From NCBI RefSeq assembly GCF_900499075.1, contig NZ_UIHC01000012.1, forward strand, positions 1 to 64,000: 64,000 nt of DNA, read 5' to 3'. The notes beneath the pieces are model-generated. The model worked only from the letters and a program-made list of their open reading frames with translations. It searched no databases and was not told the origin of the DNA. Made by a program: the position numbers and the translations under genes. Positions within the stretch are counted from its first letter, which is position 1. Each line of letters begins with the position of its first letter. Source of the DNA: Roseinatronobacter ekhonensis. GTDB lineage: Bacteria; Pseudomonadota; Alphaproteobacteria; Rhodobacterales; Rhodobacteraceae. Below are positions 1 through 12,598 of the stretch, in pieces.

Positions 1-224
1 CGCAAGCCTCAAGCTCGAGGCGGGCTGGTGAGGAAAGAAAGTCAGGGCGGATCATAAGCAATAGCTGAATCGTTCCAAACCCAGCAGTCAAGTCAACAAA
101 TTCGGCTTCTGCAGGACTCGGAGTATATATAAAATTTATTGATACCTATTCCTCGCGTCAGGCGCTTGGTGGCGATGGTGTTGGGATTTATAGGCTTAGA
201 GGTGGCCTTATTCATAGAGGTGAC

Positions 225-506
225 ATGCGTGGCCATGCTCATTTTGATGCTACTCACGTCATTTTCACGGTACCCGAAACGAAGACAGGTTTGCACGATT
301 TTTCTATTGTATCTGGAGACAAAAAAGCAGCAATGTTTGATCTCGATTTATTTGTGGATGGCATGGACGCGGCGGTGAGGCGTTGGTATCTTGCAAATAT
401 GGGATCAGCTATTCTTAAAGATAACCTGCCTCATTTAATCAGATATAGTCAGACTGGGGTTCTACCTTTCACTAAAGGCCATTCTGCGATTGTCAGCGGC
501 GCCTAA
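225..506 (+). CDS. hypothetical protein, possibly a 3' remnant of a longer gene
   Basis: This is a 93-residue frame starting at ATG 225, with a purine-rich GAGG four bases upstream. The same frame stays open back to a TGA at 66-68, and the translated upstream part (residues such as ALGGDGVGIYRLRGGLIHRG) reads like continuous protein. The visible gene may therefore be the C-terminal part of a longer, 5'-truncated or frame-disrupted gene. I recognise no family, signal peptide or membrane segment. Base composition is clearly AT-richer than the neighbouring ribosomal genes, and codons such as TTA and ATA that are rare elsewhere here are used, which suggests horizontal acquisition. It could equally be an intact small gene or a decayed one. 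Positions 1-224 otherwise show nothing I can name. Confidence 0.35.
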   Translation: MRGHAHFDATHVIFTVPETKTGLHDFSIVSGDKKAAMFDLDLFVDGMDAAVRRWYLANMGSAILKDNLPHLIRYSQTGVLPFTKGHSAIVSGA

Positions 507-571
507 AGGAACTCGGATTCGGGGATCCCTTTTCGACGCATTGAGTAAAACTTGATTTTAATGCTGAATCC

Positions 572-589
572 GCAACTTTGAAAAGTTGC
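572..589. repeat. short perfect inverted repeat in AT-rich leader region
   Basis: The arms GCAACTTT and AAAGTTGC flank a 2-base centre (572-579 and 582-589). The repeat sits in the non-coding stretch 507-668 between the hypothetical frame and the tsf terminator. There is no T-run after either arm, so it is not an obvious Rho-independent terminator. It could be the end of a lost insertion sequence, a protein-binding dyad or a terminator remnant. I see no gene in 507-668. Confidence 0.4.
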
Positions 590-668
590 ACACTGACCTA
601 GCCGAACGGGACACGGTGGTTTGTTACCGACTTTGGGTGACGAAAAACATCAGTGAAAGCTATACACA

Positions 669-701
669 AAACAAAACGGCGCCCCGATCCCTCGGAGCGC
701 C
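669..701 (-). terminator. Rho-independent terminator of rpsB-tsf
   Basis: Read on the minus strand, a 10-bp stem (GGCGCTCCGA with TCGGGGCGCC, one T-G pair) closes a 4-base loop and is followed by TTTTGTTTT. It lies about 25 bases after the tsf stop codon, exactly where the transcript should end. Confidence 0.9.
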
Positions 702-726
702 GCCAATCTTCAAAAAACCCAGAGCC

Positions 727-1599
727 TTAGCCCTGCATCTTCACCACTTCCTCGGCGAAGTTTTCTTCTTTCTTCTCGATCCCTTCGCCGACTTCCATGC
801 GGATGAAGCCGGTGATCGTGGCACCCGCCTCTTTCGCGGCTTCGCCCACGGTCAGGTCGGGGTTGATGACGAAGGCTTGGTTCACCAGCGTGATCTCGGC
901 CATGAATTTCTTCATGCGGCCCTTGATCATGTTCTCGATGATGTTCTCCGGCTTGCCCGATTCGCGCGCGATGTCGATCTGGACCTGCTTTTCCTTTTCG
1001 ACAATGGCCGGGTCGAGCGAGGCTTCGTCGAGGGACGCCGGGTTGGTCGCGGCGATATGCATCGCGACCTGCTTGCCGAACGCGGCATCGCCGCCGTTCA
1101 ACGCAACCAGCACGCCGATCTTGCCCATACCGTCCGTCGCGGCGTTGTGGACATAGGACACCACGGTGTCCCCTTCGATTGCGGCCATGCGGCGCAGCGC
1201 CATGTTCTCGCCGATCTTGGCGATGGCATCGGTGATGACGGTGGCAACGGGCTTGCCGCCCATATCGGCCTCGGCCAGCGCGTCGGTGTCGGCCACGCCA
1301 AGGGCCGTGGTCGCGATGCCGCCAACCATGGATTGGAATTCGGCGTTCTTGGCGACGAAATCGGTTTCCGAGTTCACCTCGACCGCGACGCCCTTGCCGC
1401 CATTGACGGCAACGGCCACAAGGCCCTCTGCGGCGGTGCGGCCGGATTTCTTGGCGGCTTTCGCCAGGCCCTTGGTGCGCAGCCAGTCAGTCGCGGCGTC
1501 CATGTCACCATCGGTTTCGGTCAGTGCCTTTTTGGCATCCATCATGCCTGCGCCGGTCGATTCGCGCAGTTCTTTCACCATTGCTGCGGTGATTGCCAT
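727..1599 (-). CDS. tsf: translation elongation factor Ts
   Basis: EF-Ts is the cytoplasmic guanine-nucleotide exchange factor that recycles EF-Tu from GDP to GTP form. The 290-residue protein has the N-terminal UBA-like helical domain with [16 protein letters not shown] (residues 11-26) and the core exchange signature [10 protein letters not shown] (76-85), whose TDFV residues contact the EF-Tu G domain. Length is normal for alphaproteobacteria. AGGAG lies nine bases before the ATG. The gene follows rpsB on the minus strand, the near-universal bacterial order, with an 88-bp spacer that carries an 11-bp hairpin. A strong terminator follows. Assignment is secure. Confidence 0.98.
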   Translation of the reverse strand: MAITAAMVKELRESTGAGMMDAKKALTETDGDMDAATDWLRTKGLAKAAKKSGRTAAEGLVAVAVNGGKGVAVEVNSETDFVAKNAEFQSMVGGIATTALGVADTDALAEADMGGKPVATVITDAIAKIGENMALRRMAAIEGDTVVSYVHNAATDGMGKIGVLVALNGGDAAFGKQVAMHIAATNPASLDEASLDPAIVEKEKQVQIDIARESGKPENIIENMIKGRMKKFMAEITLVNQAFVINPDLTVGEAAKEAGATITGFIRMEVGEGIEKKEENFAEEVVKMQG

Positions 1600-1624
1600 G
1601 TCTCTAACTCCTGAATCTGTAGGA

Positions 1625-1656
1625 TGTGACAGGGGGCAAGCGGCACCCCTGTCACA
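1625..1656 (-). promoter_or_regulatory. rpsB-tsf intergenic hairpin (attenuator or processing site)
   Basis: There is an 11-bp perfect inverted repeat, TGTGACAGGGG at 1625-1635 and CCCCTGTCACA at 1646-1656, with a 10-base loop between the rpsB stop and tsf start. No T-run follows on the minus strand, so it is not a full terminator. It could set the rpsB:tsf ratio by partial termination, RNase processing or protection of the upstream message. That role is inference. Confidence 0.6.
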
Positions 1657-1687
1657 GTTTCATGTCAAATCCTGACAAACCGGGCGA

Positions 1688-2473
1688 TCAGCCCTCGGCA
1701 GGCGCTTCAGAGGGGGTCTCTTCGGCCAGAACTTCCTCGGTCGGGGCCTCTTCCAGCTCGCCAAGGTCAATGCCCGCCGCGCCCATCTGCGCGGTCATGC
1801 CGTCCAGCGCGGCGCGGCTGACCAGATCGCAATACAGCGCGATGGCGCGTGCTGCGTCGTCATTGCCGGGGATCACATAATCCACGCCATCGGGCGAACA
1901 GTTGGTATCGACCACGGCGACGACGGGAATGCCCAGCTTCTTGGCTTCCAGAATGGCCAGGTCTTCCTTGTTCACGTCGATGACGAACAGCAGGTTCGGC
2001 AGGCCGCCCATTTCGCGGATGCCACCAAGCGAGGCTTGCAGTTTCGCCTGCTCGCGCTCCATGCCCAGACGCTCTTTCTTGGTCAGGCCCTCGGCGCCGC
2101 TTTCCAGCTTTTCGTCCAGTGCTTTCAGGCGCTGGATCGACTGCGACACGGTTTTCCAGTTGGTCAGCGTGCCGCCCAACCAGCGGTGGTTCATGTAGAA
2201 CTGTGCGGAACGGTCGGCTGCATCGGCCACGGCCTTGGAGGCCTGACGCTTGGTGCCGACGAACAGCACGCGGCCGCCCTTTGCGACGGTTTCGCGGATG
2301 ACATTCAGCGCTGCGTCCAGCATGGGGACGGTCTGCGTCAGATCCATGATGTGGATACCATTACGCTCGCCATAGATGAACGGCGACATGCGCGGGTTCC
2401 AGCGCTGCGTCTGGTGGCCAAAGTGAACGCCAGCTTCCAAAAGCTGCCGCATCGAGAAATCGGGAAGCGCCAT
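1688..2473 (-). CDS. rpsB: 30S ribosomal protein S2
   Basis: S2 is a 30S subunit protein that binds 16S rRNA and recruits S1. The start is the ATG at 2471-2473, giving [20 protein letters not shown], the conserved N-terminus of S2. GGAAAGGA lies just upstream. Longer in-frame starts further upstream lack this homology. The protein is 261 residues with the GVHFGHQ and RWNP regions and an acidic, Glu/Pro/Ala-rich C-terminal tail of about 25 residues, a common alphaproteobacterial extension. It leads the rpsB-tsf operon, preceded by a recognisable housekeeping promoter and followed by the intergenic hairpin. Confidence 0.98.
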   Translation of the reverse strand: MALPDFSMRQLLEAGVHFGHQTQRWNPRMSPFIYGERNGIHIMDLTQTVPMLDAALNVIRETVAKGGRVLFVGTKRQASKAVADAADRSAQFYMNHRWLGGTLTNWKTVSQSIQRLKALDEKLESGAEGLTKKERLGMEREQAKLQASLGGIREMGGLPNLLFVIDVNKEDLAILEAKKLGIPVVAVVDTNCSPDGVDYVIPGNDDAARAIALYCDLVSRAALDGMTAQMGAAGIDLGELEEAPTEEVLAEETPSEAPAEG

Positions 2474-2591
2474 AACGTGTTCCTTTCCGGTTTGCGCCTG
2501 AGTGGGGGGTTTCAAGGCAAATGCCTCAACCGGTGGACCGTTGCGGATTTTTCTGCCCGCAGGGCCCGACCCCCACCTGTGAAGTGCGCTT

Positions 2592-2620
2592 GCCTTAGAC
2601 GGTTTACGCACGGGGTGCAA
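2592..2620 (-). promoter_or_regulatory. sigma70-type promoter of rpsB
   Basis: On the minus strand, TTGCAC (-35) is separated by 17 bases from TAAGGC (-10), about 120 bp upstream of the rpsB start. Both boxes and the spacing fit alphaproteobacterial housekeeping promoters. There is no experimental support here. Confidence 0.55.
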
Positions 2621-2681
2621 GAGGGGTTGACCGCACCCGCGCACCTGCTCAATCTGGCGCGCGAGCAGCGAAGGATACACC

Positions 2682-3464
2682 ATGACACCCGGACAGGCCC
2701 TTGCGCAGCTAAGCGCGCGCGCATCGCTTTACGACCTGCGCGACCGCGCGGCGCGGCAACGTTCCGCCGCCGATCTGCGCAAGATGTTCTTTGCGCTGCT
2801 GCCGGTGGTTGGCCCCGACCTGTTTGTAGAGGCAGGGGCGCATGACGGGTCCGGGGCACGGCGTGCCAAGCGCCTGCTGCCCGAAGCTCGCGTTGTCGCG
2901 TTTGAGGGCAATCCCCACAACCACGCGCGATTTGCCGCCCGGCATGATTTCAAGGGCTTGGGTGTGGATTACATCCTGTCGGCCCTGTCAGATTGCGACG
3001 GCCCCGTTACCTTCAAGGTGCTGACCGCCGACCAGCATTCGGCGCAAGGCGTCTATTCGGGACGCTCGTCGTTGATGCTGCGCGAAGACCCGAAAGCGGA
3101 ATACGAGACCGTCACCGTGCCAGGGGTGCGGTTGGATAGTTTGGCCGAAGCGGGCACGCGCGCCGCGCTCTGGGTCGATGTCGAGGGCGCGTCCGAGAAG
3201 GTTCTGGGCGGCGCAGGGGCGTTGCTGGACAAAACGGCGCTGATGATGATTGAGGTGGAAAGCGCTGCGTTCTGGCAAGGGCAATGGCTGGTGCATGACG
3301 TTCTGGCACATCTGATGGCGCGCGGGCTGGTGCACATCGCCCGCGATTTCGAACGCAGGCACCAGTTCAACATCCTGCTGATGTCGGACGCGGCGCTTGC
3401 CCTGCCCGATGTGCTGCCATTGCTCGAGATGCAACATTCCCTGGCGCGGTATCGCAAGGAGTGA
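2682..3464 (+). CDS. FkbM family methyltransferase
   Basis: This is a 260-residue SAM-dependent methyltransferase of the FkbM type, a family that O-methylates sugars or small molecules, often on the cell surface. The SAM-binding motif I is [10 protein letters not shown] (49-58), followed by VVAFEGNP (71-78). The family hallmark [14 protein letters not shown] is at 165-178, and an IEVE strand is at 190-193. AAGGA precedes the ATG by six bases. It is transcribed away from rpsB and stands alone, converging on eda. The substrate cannot be inferred. No signal peptide or membrane segment is visible, so it is probably cytoplasmic. The family assignment is firm and the function broad. Confidence 0.88.
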   Translation: MTPGQALAQLSARASLYDLRDRAARQRSAADLRKMFFALLPVVGPDLFVEAGAHDGSGARRAKRLLPEARVVAFEGNPHNHARFAARHDFKGLGVDYILSALSDCDGPVTFKVLTADQHSAQGVYSGRSSLMLREDPKAEYETVTVPGVRLDSLAEAGTRAALWVDVEGASEKVLGGAGALLDKTALMMIEVESAAFWQGQWLVHDVLAHLMARGLVHIARDFERRHQFNILLMSDAALALPDVLPLLEMQHSLARYRKE

Positions 3465-3532
3465 CCGGCGCAAGAAAATGCCGAAGCGTGCCGCCGCCGT
3501 TACGCCGCCACGCACAAGACACAAGGTCCGAT

Positions 3533-4174
3533 CTAGCGCGACAACCCCGCCGCCGCGCGGGCCAGTTCGGTGATCTGGTCCCAGTCGCCCGCTTGCATCA
3601 GGGTTTTGGGGGCCACCCATGACCCGCCCACACATTCGACATTGGCCAAGCCCAGATAATGCGGTGCAAGGTCCGGCGTGATCCCGCCCGTGGGGCAGAA
3701 CGTGACCTGCGGCAACGGCCCGCCGATGGATTTGAGCGCCCCTGCCCCGCCAATGGATTCTGCGGGGAAGAACTTCTGCACATGGAACCCCTGCTCCAGC
3801 AGCGCCATAACCTCGGAACAGGTTTGCGCACCGGGCAGCAGCGGCACGGCTTCGACACGGGCCGCATCTATCAAGGCAGGCGTTGCACCGGGGGACACCG
3901 CGAATTGCGCGCCCGCGTCCTTTGCGGCTTTCATATGCGCGGCACTCAGCACCGTGCCCGCGCCGACCACAGCGCCCGGCACTTCTGCCATTGCGGCAAT
4001 CGCCTGCAAGGCGCAGTCGGTGCGCAGGGTCACTTCCAGCACCGGAAGGCCACCGGCGACCAACGCCTCTGCCAAGGGGCGCGCATGGGCAAGATCATCC
4101 ACCACGATCACGGGAATAACTGGCGCCAAACGACACAATTCCAGCGCGCGGTCACTTTGTTGGGCGGGGGTCAT
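3533..4174 (-). CDS. eda: 2-dehydro-3-deoxy-phosphogluconate (KDPG) aldolase
   Basis: This enzyme cleaves 2-keto-3-deoxy-6-phosphogluconate to pyruvate and glyceraldehyde-3-phosphate, the last step of the Entner-Doudoroff pathway. It is 213 residues, the standard length. The catalytic Glu47 in LEVTLRT and the Schiff-base Lys134 in HVQKFFPAES match the E. coli Glu45/Lys133 pair. The phosphate-binding VSPGATP and TGGI loops are present. edd, its usual partner, is not in the window. The gene is monocistronic here, facing the FkbM gene tail-to-tail. Confidence 0.96.
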   Translation of the reverse strand: MTPAQQSDRALELCRLAPVIPVIVVDDLAHARPLAEALVAGGLPVLEVTLRTDCALQAIAAMAEVPGAVVGAGTVLSAAHMKAAKDAGAQFAVSPGATPALIDAARVEAVPLLPGAQTCSEVMALLEQGFHVQKFFPAESIGGAGALKSIGGPLPQVTFCPTGGITPDLAPHYLGLANVECVGGSWVAPKTLMQAGDWDQITELARAAAGLSR

Positions 4175-4300
4175 GGGGGATGCTCCTTGCAGGGACCGTT
4201 AGCGGTAACAGCCTTAGCGCAGGGCAGGCAATTTCGCAAGGGTAGTGGTCATCGCCGCGCCGCTGGACTAGCTTTCGCAAAAACAACACCCGGAGTAGCC

Positions 4301-5752
4301 ATGAACACGCCCACCGCCCTGCCCTTCGATCTGGACCAGCTTGCCAGCCATTCCGGCCGTGTTGTCATCTTTGCCGACACCGACGCGCCCCTGCCGCGTG
4401 CGGCCAAACGCTGTGACAAGCTGACCCGTGGCGCGGTTGCGCGCGCGGTGAACAGTGCAGAGTTCGCGGGGCTTGCTGCGGGCAAGGGCCTGTCGCTTGG
4501 CTACCCCGCAGGCATGACGGCGCGCAGTCTTCAGATCATCCGCCTGCCCCGTCGCCCCGCGCCGGACGAGGCGCGCCGCGCCGGCAACAGCATTGGCCGC
4601 GCGCAAGGCGAAGATGCGGCACTTGTCGCGCTCGACACGCTGCCCCTGCGCGACATCGCGCTGCACGCGCTGCTGCGCGCCTACCGCTACGAGGCGATGA
4701 AAGCCGCGCCGAAAGGCCCTCTGGGCGGCCTTCTCTGCGCGGTCAAAGACCCGGATGCAGCCAAGGCCGCGCTGGACGACGCAAGCGCGCTTGCGCAATC
4801 GGTGCACCTGACGCGCGATCTGGTCCACGCGCCTGCCAATGTACTGAACACCGAGAGCTTTGCGGCGCAGATCGCCGGTCTCGCCGATCTGGGCCTGACG
4901 GTCGAGATCCTTGACCGCGACGAGATGGACGCCCTTGGCATGCGCGCGCTGCTGGCGGTGGGGCAAGCGTCGGACAACCCGCCGAAACTGGCGATCATGC
5001 ATTGGAAGGGTGCGGAAGGGCCGCCGCTTTGTGTGCTGGGCAAAGGCGTGATGTTCGACACCGGCGGCATCTCACTGAAGCCCGGCGCGGGCATGGAAGA
5101 GATGACGATGGATATGGGCGGCGCGGCTGTCACCGTCGGGCTGATGCAGGCTTTGGCGCTGCGCAAAGCGCCCGCGCATGTGGTCGGACTGGTCGGGCTG
5201 GTGGAAAACATGCCCGACGCGCGTGCGCAGCGCCCCGGCGACATCGTGCGCTCCATGAAGGGCGACATGATCGAGGTGATCAACACCGATGCCGAAGGCC
5301 GTCTGGTGCTGGCCGATATGTTGCACTACGCCGCCGAGCGGTTCCAGCCGCGCGCCATGATCGACCTTGCAACCCTGACCGGCGCGATCATCATCGCGCT
5401 GGGGCATGACCGCGCGGGGGTGTTCTGCAATGACGACACGCTGGCCGATGCTATTCTTGGGGCCGCGCGCGACGCGGGCGAAGGCGCATGGCGGATGCCC
5501 TTGGGTGCGGAATACCAACGCCAGATCGACTCGCGCCTTGGCGATGTGAAAAACACCGGCGGACGGCCCGCCGGGTCCTGCACCGCCGCCGCGTTTCTGG
5601 AACGCTTCGTGCCCGATGGGATGCCTTGGGCGCATCTGGACATTGCCGGCGCGGCCCTCACCAAAAGCGACAGCGCCCATGCACCCAAGGGGGCATCCGG
5701 CTGGGGCGTGTTGACGCTGGATGCGCTGGTCCGCGTGCGGTTCGAGGGCTGA
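4301..5752 (+). CDS. leucyl aminopeptidase family protein (M17)
   Basis: This is a cytosolic dinuclear-metal aminopeptidase of peptidase family M17 (PepA/PepB type), 483 residues. The start is ATG 4301 with GGAG seven bases upstream; longer upstream frames run through the eda antisense. The metal and substrate loop GKGVMFDTGGISLKP lies near residues 246-262, and the family signature NTDAEGRL is at 328-335. The N-terminal domain is more diverged than E. coli PepA, as usual for the second M17 paralogue in alphaproteobacteria. holC follows after three bases, an arrangement like the pepA-holC pairing of many proteobacteria. Confidence 0.95.
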   Translation: MNTPTALPFDLDQLASHSGRVVIFADTDAPLPRAAKRCDKLTRGAVARAVNSAEFAGLAAGKGLSLGYPAGMTARSLQIIRLPRRPAPDEARRAGNSIGRAQGEDAALVALDTLPLRDIALHALLRAYRYEAMKAAPKGPLGGLLCAVKDPDAAKAALDDASALAQSVHLTRDLVHAPANVLNTESFAAQIAGLADLGLTVEILDRDEMDALGMRALLAVGQASDNPPKLAIMHWKGAEGPPLCVLGKGVMFDTGGISLKPGAGMEEMTMDMGGAAVTVGLMQALALRKAPAHVVGLVGLVENMPDARAQRPGDIVRSMKGDMIEVINTDAEGRLVLADMLHYAAERFQPRAMIDLATLTGAIIIALGHDRAGVFCNDDTLADAILGAARDAGEGAWRMPLGAEYQRQIDSRLGDVKNTGGRPAGSCTAAAFLERFVPDGMPWAHLDIAGAALTKSDSAHAPKGASGWGVLTLDALVRVRFEG

Positions 5753-5755
5753 ACC

Positions 5756-6217
5756 ATGGGCAAGGCCATGTTCTACCACCTGACGCGCGACCCTGTGGAG
5801 GTGACGGCGGCCACGCTTCTGACCCGCGCACTGGCTACGGGCTGGCGCGTTGCGCTGCGCGGCGGGGACATGGCGGTGCTGGAGCGGCTGGATGCGCAAC
5901 TCTGGCTGGGCGCGAAGGACAGCTTTTTGCCGCATGGTCTGGCAGGTGGCCCGCATGATGCCGACCAGCCAATTTTGCTGACGGCCGCCGCGACCGCGCC
6001 CAATCGCCCCGCCTGTGTGATGGCCGTGGAGCGCGCAGAGGTGGACGCCGCAGAAGTGGCGGGGCTGGAACGGCTGTGGATATTGTTCGACGGGCAGGAT
6101 GACGCCGCGGTCGCCCATGCCCGCACGCAATGGACAGCGATGACAGCCGCCGGGGTTCAGGCGGAATACTGGTCACAGGACGGCGGTGCTTGGGCCAAGA
6201 AGGCGCAATCCGGGTAG
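5756..6217 (+). CDS. holC: DNA polymerase III subunit chi
   Basis: Chi is the clamp-loader accessory subunit that links the replicase to SSB. The 153-residue protein starts MGKAMFYHL and carries the family features: an FYHLT strand at the start, the central GWRVALRG segment and the [13 protein letters not shown] loop, and a late [10 protein letters not shown] segment. It begins three bases after the aminopeptidase stop and is almost certainly cotranscribed with it, as in other proteobacteria. Sequence conservation in this family is weak, so the call rests on both pattern and context. Confidence 0.92.
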   Translation: MGKAMFYHLTRDPVEVTAATLLTRALATGWRVALRGGDMAVLERLDAQLWLGAKDSFLPHGLAGGPHDADQPILLTAAATAPNRPACVMAVERAEVDAAEVAGLERLWILFDGQDDAAVAHARTQWTAMTAAGVQAEYWSQDGGAWAKKAQSG

Positions 6218-6247
6218 GGCCCGTGCATGCGGCACACGCCGGATTTT

Positions 6248-6269
6248 GAGTATTTGGGGCAAGATGAAG
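6248..6269 (+). repeat. dispersed GAGTATTT...GCAAGATGA repeat, copy 1
   Basis: This copy reads GAGTATTTGGGGCAAGATGA followed by AG, in the 120-bp gap between holC and hisA. Three further copies occur at 37781 (+), 54047 (-) and 59263 (+), all between genes. It is one of four near-identical short intergenic elements in this window. Confidence 0.75.
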
Positions 6270-6338
6270 ATGGCAGTGGTTTTCCCCTGCCCCGGCATTC
6301 GCTATGCACCAACCAAGCTGCAAGGAAAGGGCCGCGTC

Positions 6339-7061
6339 ATGATTCTCTATCCCGCGATTGACCTGAAAGATGGGCAATGCGTGCGCCTGTATAAAGGCGA
6401 CATGGCGAAGGCGACCGTGTTCGGCGATGATCCGGCAGAGCAGGCGCGCGCTTTCGTAGAGAAAGGCGCAGAGTGGTTGCACCTTGTGGACCTGAACGGC
6501 GCATTTGCGGGCGCGCCCGTCAATGGCGGCGCGGTCGATGCAATCCTTGCGGCGGTGGACGTGCCCGCGCAACTGGGCGGCGGCATTCGCGATATGGCAA
6601 CGATCGAGGGCTGGCTGGCCAAAGGGCTGGCCCGCGTGATCCTTGGCACCGTCGCCGTGGAAAACCCCGATCTGGTGCGGCAGGCCGCGCGGGCGTTTCC
6701 CGGACAAGTGGCCGTGGGGATCGACGCCCGCAACGGACGCGTGGCAACAAAGGGCTGGGCCGAGGAAACCGATATAGAGGTGACAGAGCTCGCCCGCCAG
6801 TTCGAGGACGCGGGCGTGGCGGCGATCATCTACACCGACATCAACCGCGACGGCGCCATGCAAGGCCCGAATGTCGAGGCGACGGCCGCGCTGGCGCGGG
6901 CCGTGTCGATCCCGGTCATCGCATCCGGCGGCGTGTCGCGGCTGGCCGATCTGGTCGCGCTGCGCGATTGCGGGGCCAAGCTGGATGGCGCGATTTCGGG
7001 CCGCGCTTTGTATGACGGCAAGCTGGACCTGGCCGAAGCGATGGCGGTGTTGCGCGGTTAA
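6339..7061 (+). CDS. hisA: phosphoribosyl-formimino-AICAR ribonucleotide isomerase
   Basis: HisA is a (beta/alpha)8 isomerase of histidine biosynthesis that converts ProFAR to PRFAR by an Amadori rearrangement. The start is ATG 6339 with AAGGAAAGG eight bases upstream; this gives the canonical [13 protein letters not shown]-terminus and 240 residues. The acid/base pair is Asp8 (AIDL) and Asp129 (GIDARNG). Phosphate-binding GGGIR (80-84) and ASGGV motifs are present. hisH and hisF, often adjacent, are not here. The stop codon overlaps that of convergent proA (shared TTAA). Confidence 0.97.
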   Translation: MILYPAIDLKDGQCVRLYKGDMAKATVFGDDPAEQARAFVEKGAEWLHLVDLNGAFAGAPVNGGAVDAILAAVDVPAQLGGGIRDMATIEGWLAKGLARVILGTVAVENPDLVRQAARAFPGQVAVGIDARNGRVATKGWAEETDIEVTELARQFEDAGVAAIIYTDINRDGAMQGPNVEATAALARAVSIPVIASGGVSRLADLVALRDCGAKLDGAISGRALYDGKLDLAEAMAVLRG

Positions 7062-8310
7062 GCGCGCACCGTTCCATCACCCGTGACCAGATATTTGAAG
7101 CTGGTCAGTTGCTCTGCCCCCACTGGCCCGCGCGCGTGCATCTTTCCGGTGGCGATGCCGATCTCGCCACCCAGCCCGAATTCGCCGCCATCGGCGAACT
7201 GGGTCGAGGCGTTGCGCATCAGGATCGCACTATCAAGCCGCGCGAAGAATTCGGCCGCCGCGCCGTCATCCTCGGTCAGGATCGCTTCGGTGTGACTGGA
7301 GCCATAGCGCTGGATATGCGCAATCGCACCCGCCACGTCATCGACTATCGCGACCGCCAAGATCATGTCGAGGAATTCGCGCCCGAAATCATCGGGCTTG
7401 GCAGGGACGGTGCCGGGCAAGTGCTGCAAGCCTTCGCCCACGCGCAATTCGACACCGGCGGCGGCCAGATCGGCCAGAATATCTGCGCCGAGCGTGTTCA
7501 CGATATCACGGTGCAACAGCAGGCATTCGGCAGAGCCGCAAATCCCGGTGCGGCGGGTTTTCGCGTTCAACACCACGGCGCGGGCCTTGGCGGGGTCGGC
7601 GGCGGCGTCGACATATATATGGCAGATGCCCTCCAGATGCGCGAATACCGGCACGCGGGCTTCGCGCTGCACAAGCCCGACCAGCCCTTTGCCGCCACGC
7701 GGTACGATCACGTCGATATGCGCGACCATGCGCAACATATCCGACACGGCAGCGCGGTCAGTGGTCTGGACAAGCTGGATCGCGTCCTCGGGCAAGCCCG
7801 CCACACGCAGCCCCGCCACAAGTGCCGAATGAATGGCGCGCGAAGACTGCGCACTTTCCGACCCACCGCGCAGGATAACGGCATTGCCGGCCTTCAGGCA
7901 CAAGGCACCTGCATCGGCGGTCACATTGGGGCGCGACTCGTAGATCACCCCGATCACCCCCAAGGGCGTGCGCACGCGCTGAATGTGCAGGCCCGTGGGC
8001 CGGTCCCATTCGGCCATCACGGCCCCAACAGGGTCAGCCTGTGCGGCAATCGCGCGCAAGGCGCCACAAATGCCATCAATGCGCGCGTCGTCCAACAGCA
8101 GACGGTCCAGCATGGCCGGGCTTAGCCCCTTGTCGCGCCCGGCATCCATATCCTGCGCATTCGCGGCCAGCACATCGGCGCGCGTGGCATCCAAGGCGTC
8201 GGCGGCGGCCATTAGCGCCTGTGTCTTGGCCCCCGGCGTGGCACTGGCCAGAACGCTTGCGGCGGCGCGGGCGCGCGCGCCCATGTCCAGCATGTCTTGG
8301 CTGATCTCGG

Positions 8311-8314
<4 letters not shown>
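7058..8314 (-). CDS. proA: glutamate-5-semialdehyde dehydrogenase
   Basis: ProA reduces gamma-glutamyl phosphate with NADPH to glutamate-5-semialdehyde, the second step of proline synthesis. The 418-residue aldehyde dehydrogenase-fold protein has [14 protein letters not shown] for cofactor binding, the catalytic cysteine in [10 protein letters not shown], and the C-terminal [14 protein letters not shown] signature of GPR. It overlaps proB by ATGA, indicating translational coupling, and its stop overlaps the hisA stop. Confidence 0.98.
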
Positions 8315-12082
<3,768 letters not shown>

Positions 12083-12189
12083 TCCGTCCCACCCTTGCTA
12101 CCGACACGCTTGCGTGAAGAAACTATGCCAGCCACGCAGACAATGGAAAGAGCTTCTTTACCATTTCATGCCAAGATACCTAGGCGCGT

Positions 12190-12274
12190 CCCGTTTCGGC
12201 CCGTTGTGACCCGGTCGCGGATACGCGTTTTCCTCCCTGTCAGACTGGCCACACCCGTTGGGTGCGGTCTTTTT
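12190..12274 (+). ncRNA. candidate small RNA ending in hairpin plus TCTTTTT
   Basis: A TTTACC...TACCTA promoter-like pair lies near 12157-12183. The candidate transcript contains a CGCG-GATA-CGCG stem-loop, an exposed TTTCCTCCCTG run that could base-pair with ribosome-binding sites, and a terminal hairpin CACCC-GTT-GGGTG (12252-12264) followed by TCTTTTT (12268-12274). No conserved protein can be read. The promoter is weak, so the start is approximate. It could instead be the 5' leader of something longer. Confidence 0.35.
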
Positions 12275-12350
12275 CCATGCAACGCTCCAAGCACGGTAAA
12301 TTTTGGTCAAAGCACGGCTGTAATCCCGAAAAACGCAGAAATCTTAGGTG

Positions 12351-12379
12351 TTGACGGGTCAATTTTTTAGCCATAGGCT
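12351..12379 (+). promoter_or_regulatory. sigma70 promoter of candidate small RNA
   Basis: TTGACG (12351-12356), a 17-bp T-rich spacer, then TAGGCT (12374-12379). No coding region begins within the next 70 bases; instead a strong terminator is reached, which points to a short untranslated transcript. Confidence 0.6.
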
Positions 12380-12386
12380 TCGTCGC

Positions 12387-12456
12387 AATAGTCGGCCGGT
12401 CCGACAGGGAGAGAATAAAAAAATTACGGAATAAGGGCCTTCGGGCCCTTATTTTA
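12387..12456 (+). ncRNA. candidate ~70-nt small RNA
   Basis: A sigma70-like promoter ends at 12379 and a UUCG-loop terminator ends near 12456, enclosing about 70 nt with no open frame. Inside are a small GTCGG-CCGGT-CCGAC hairpin (12391-12405) and a single-stranded purine-rich AGGGAGAGAATAAAAAAATT segment of the kind used for target pairing or Hfq binding. I cannot match it to a named Rhodobacter small RNA. The promoter-to-terminator arrangement is seen in sequence; expression is inference. Confidence 0.55.
12431..12455 (+). terminator. UUCG-tetraloop Rho-independent terminator
   Basis: A 9-bp stem ATAAGGGCC / GGCCCTTAT closes a TTCG loop (12440-12443) and runs into TTTT. The upstream A-run makes it usable in the opposite direction too. 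No protein gene on the plus strand needs it, supporting the small RNA call. Confidence 0.85.
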
Positions 12457-12598
12457 CGTTTGGGCCAGCCGCGGCAATGGTGTGCAAGGCGGCATCGGCC
12501 AGTCCCCGCCAACCGGGCAGACCCTTGATTTTTTTGCCTGACAGGTACGCATCCCCGTGTTATTCCGCCCGCAAATTCGCTGGATGTTGAGGAAGACC

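Noticed and set aside
586-1614. A 342-codon frame antisense to tsf
   Set aside because: EF-Ts on the minus strand is certain, with ribosome site and terminator; the antisense frame has no homology-like sequence.
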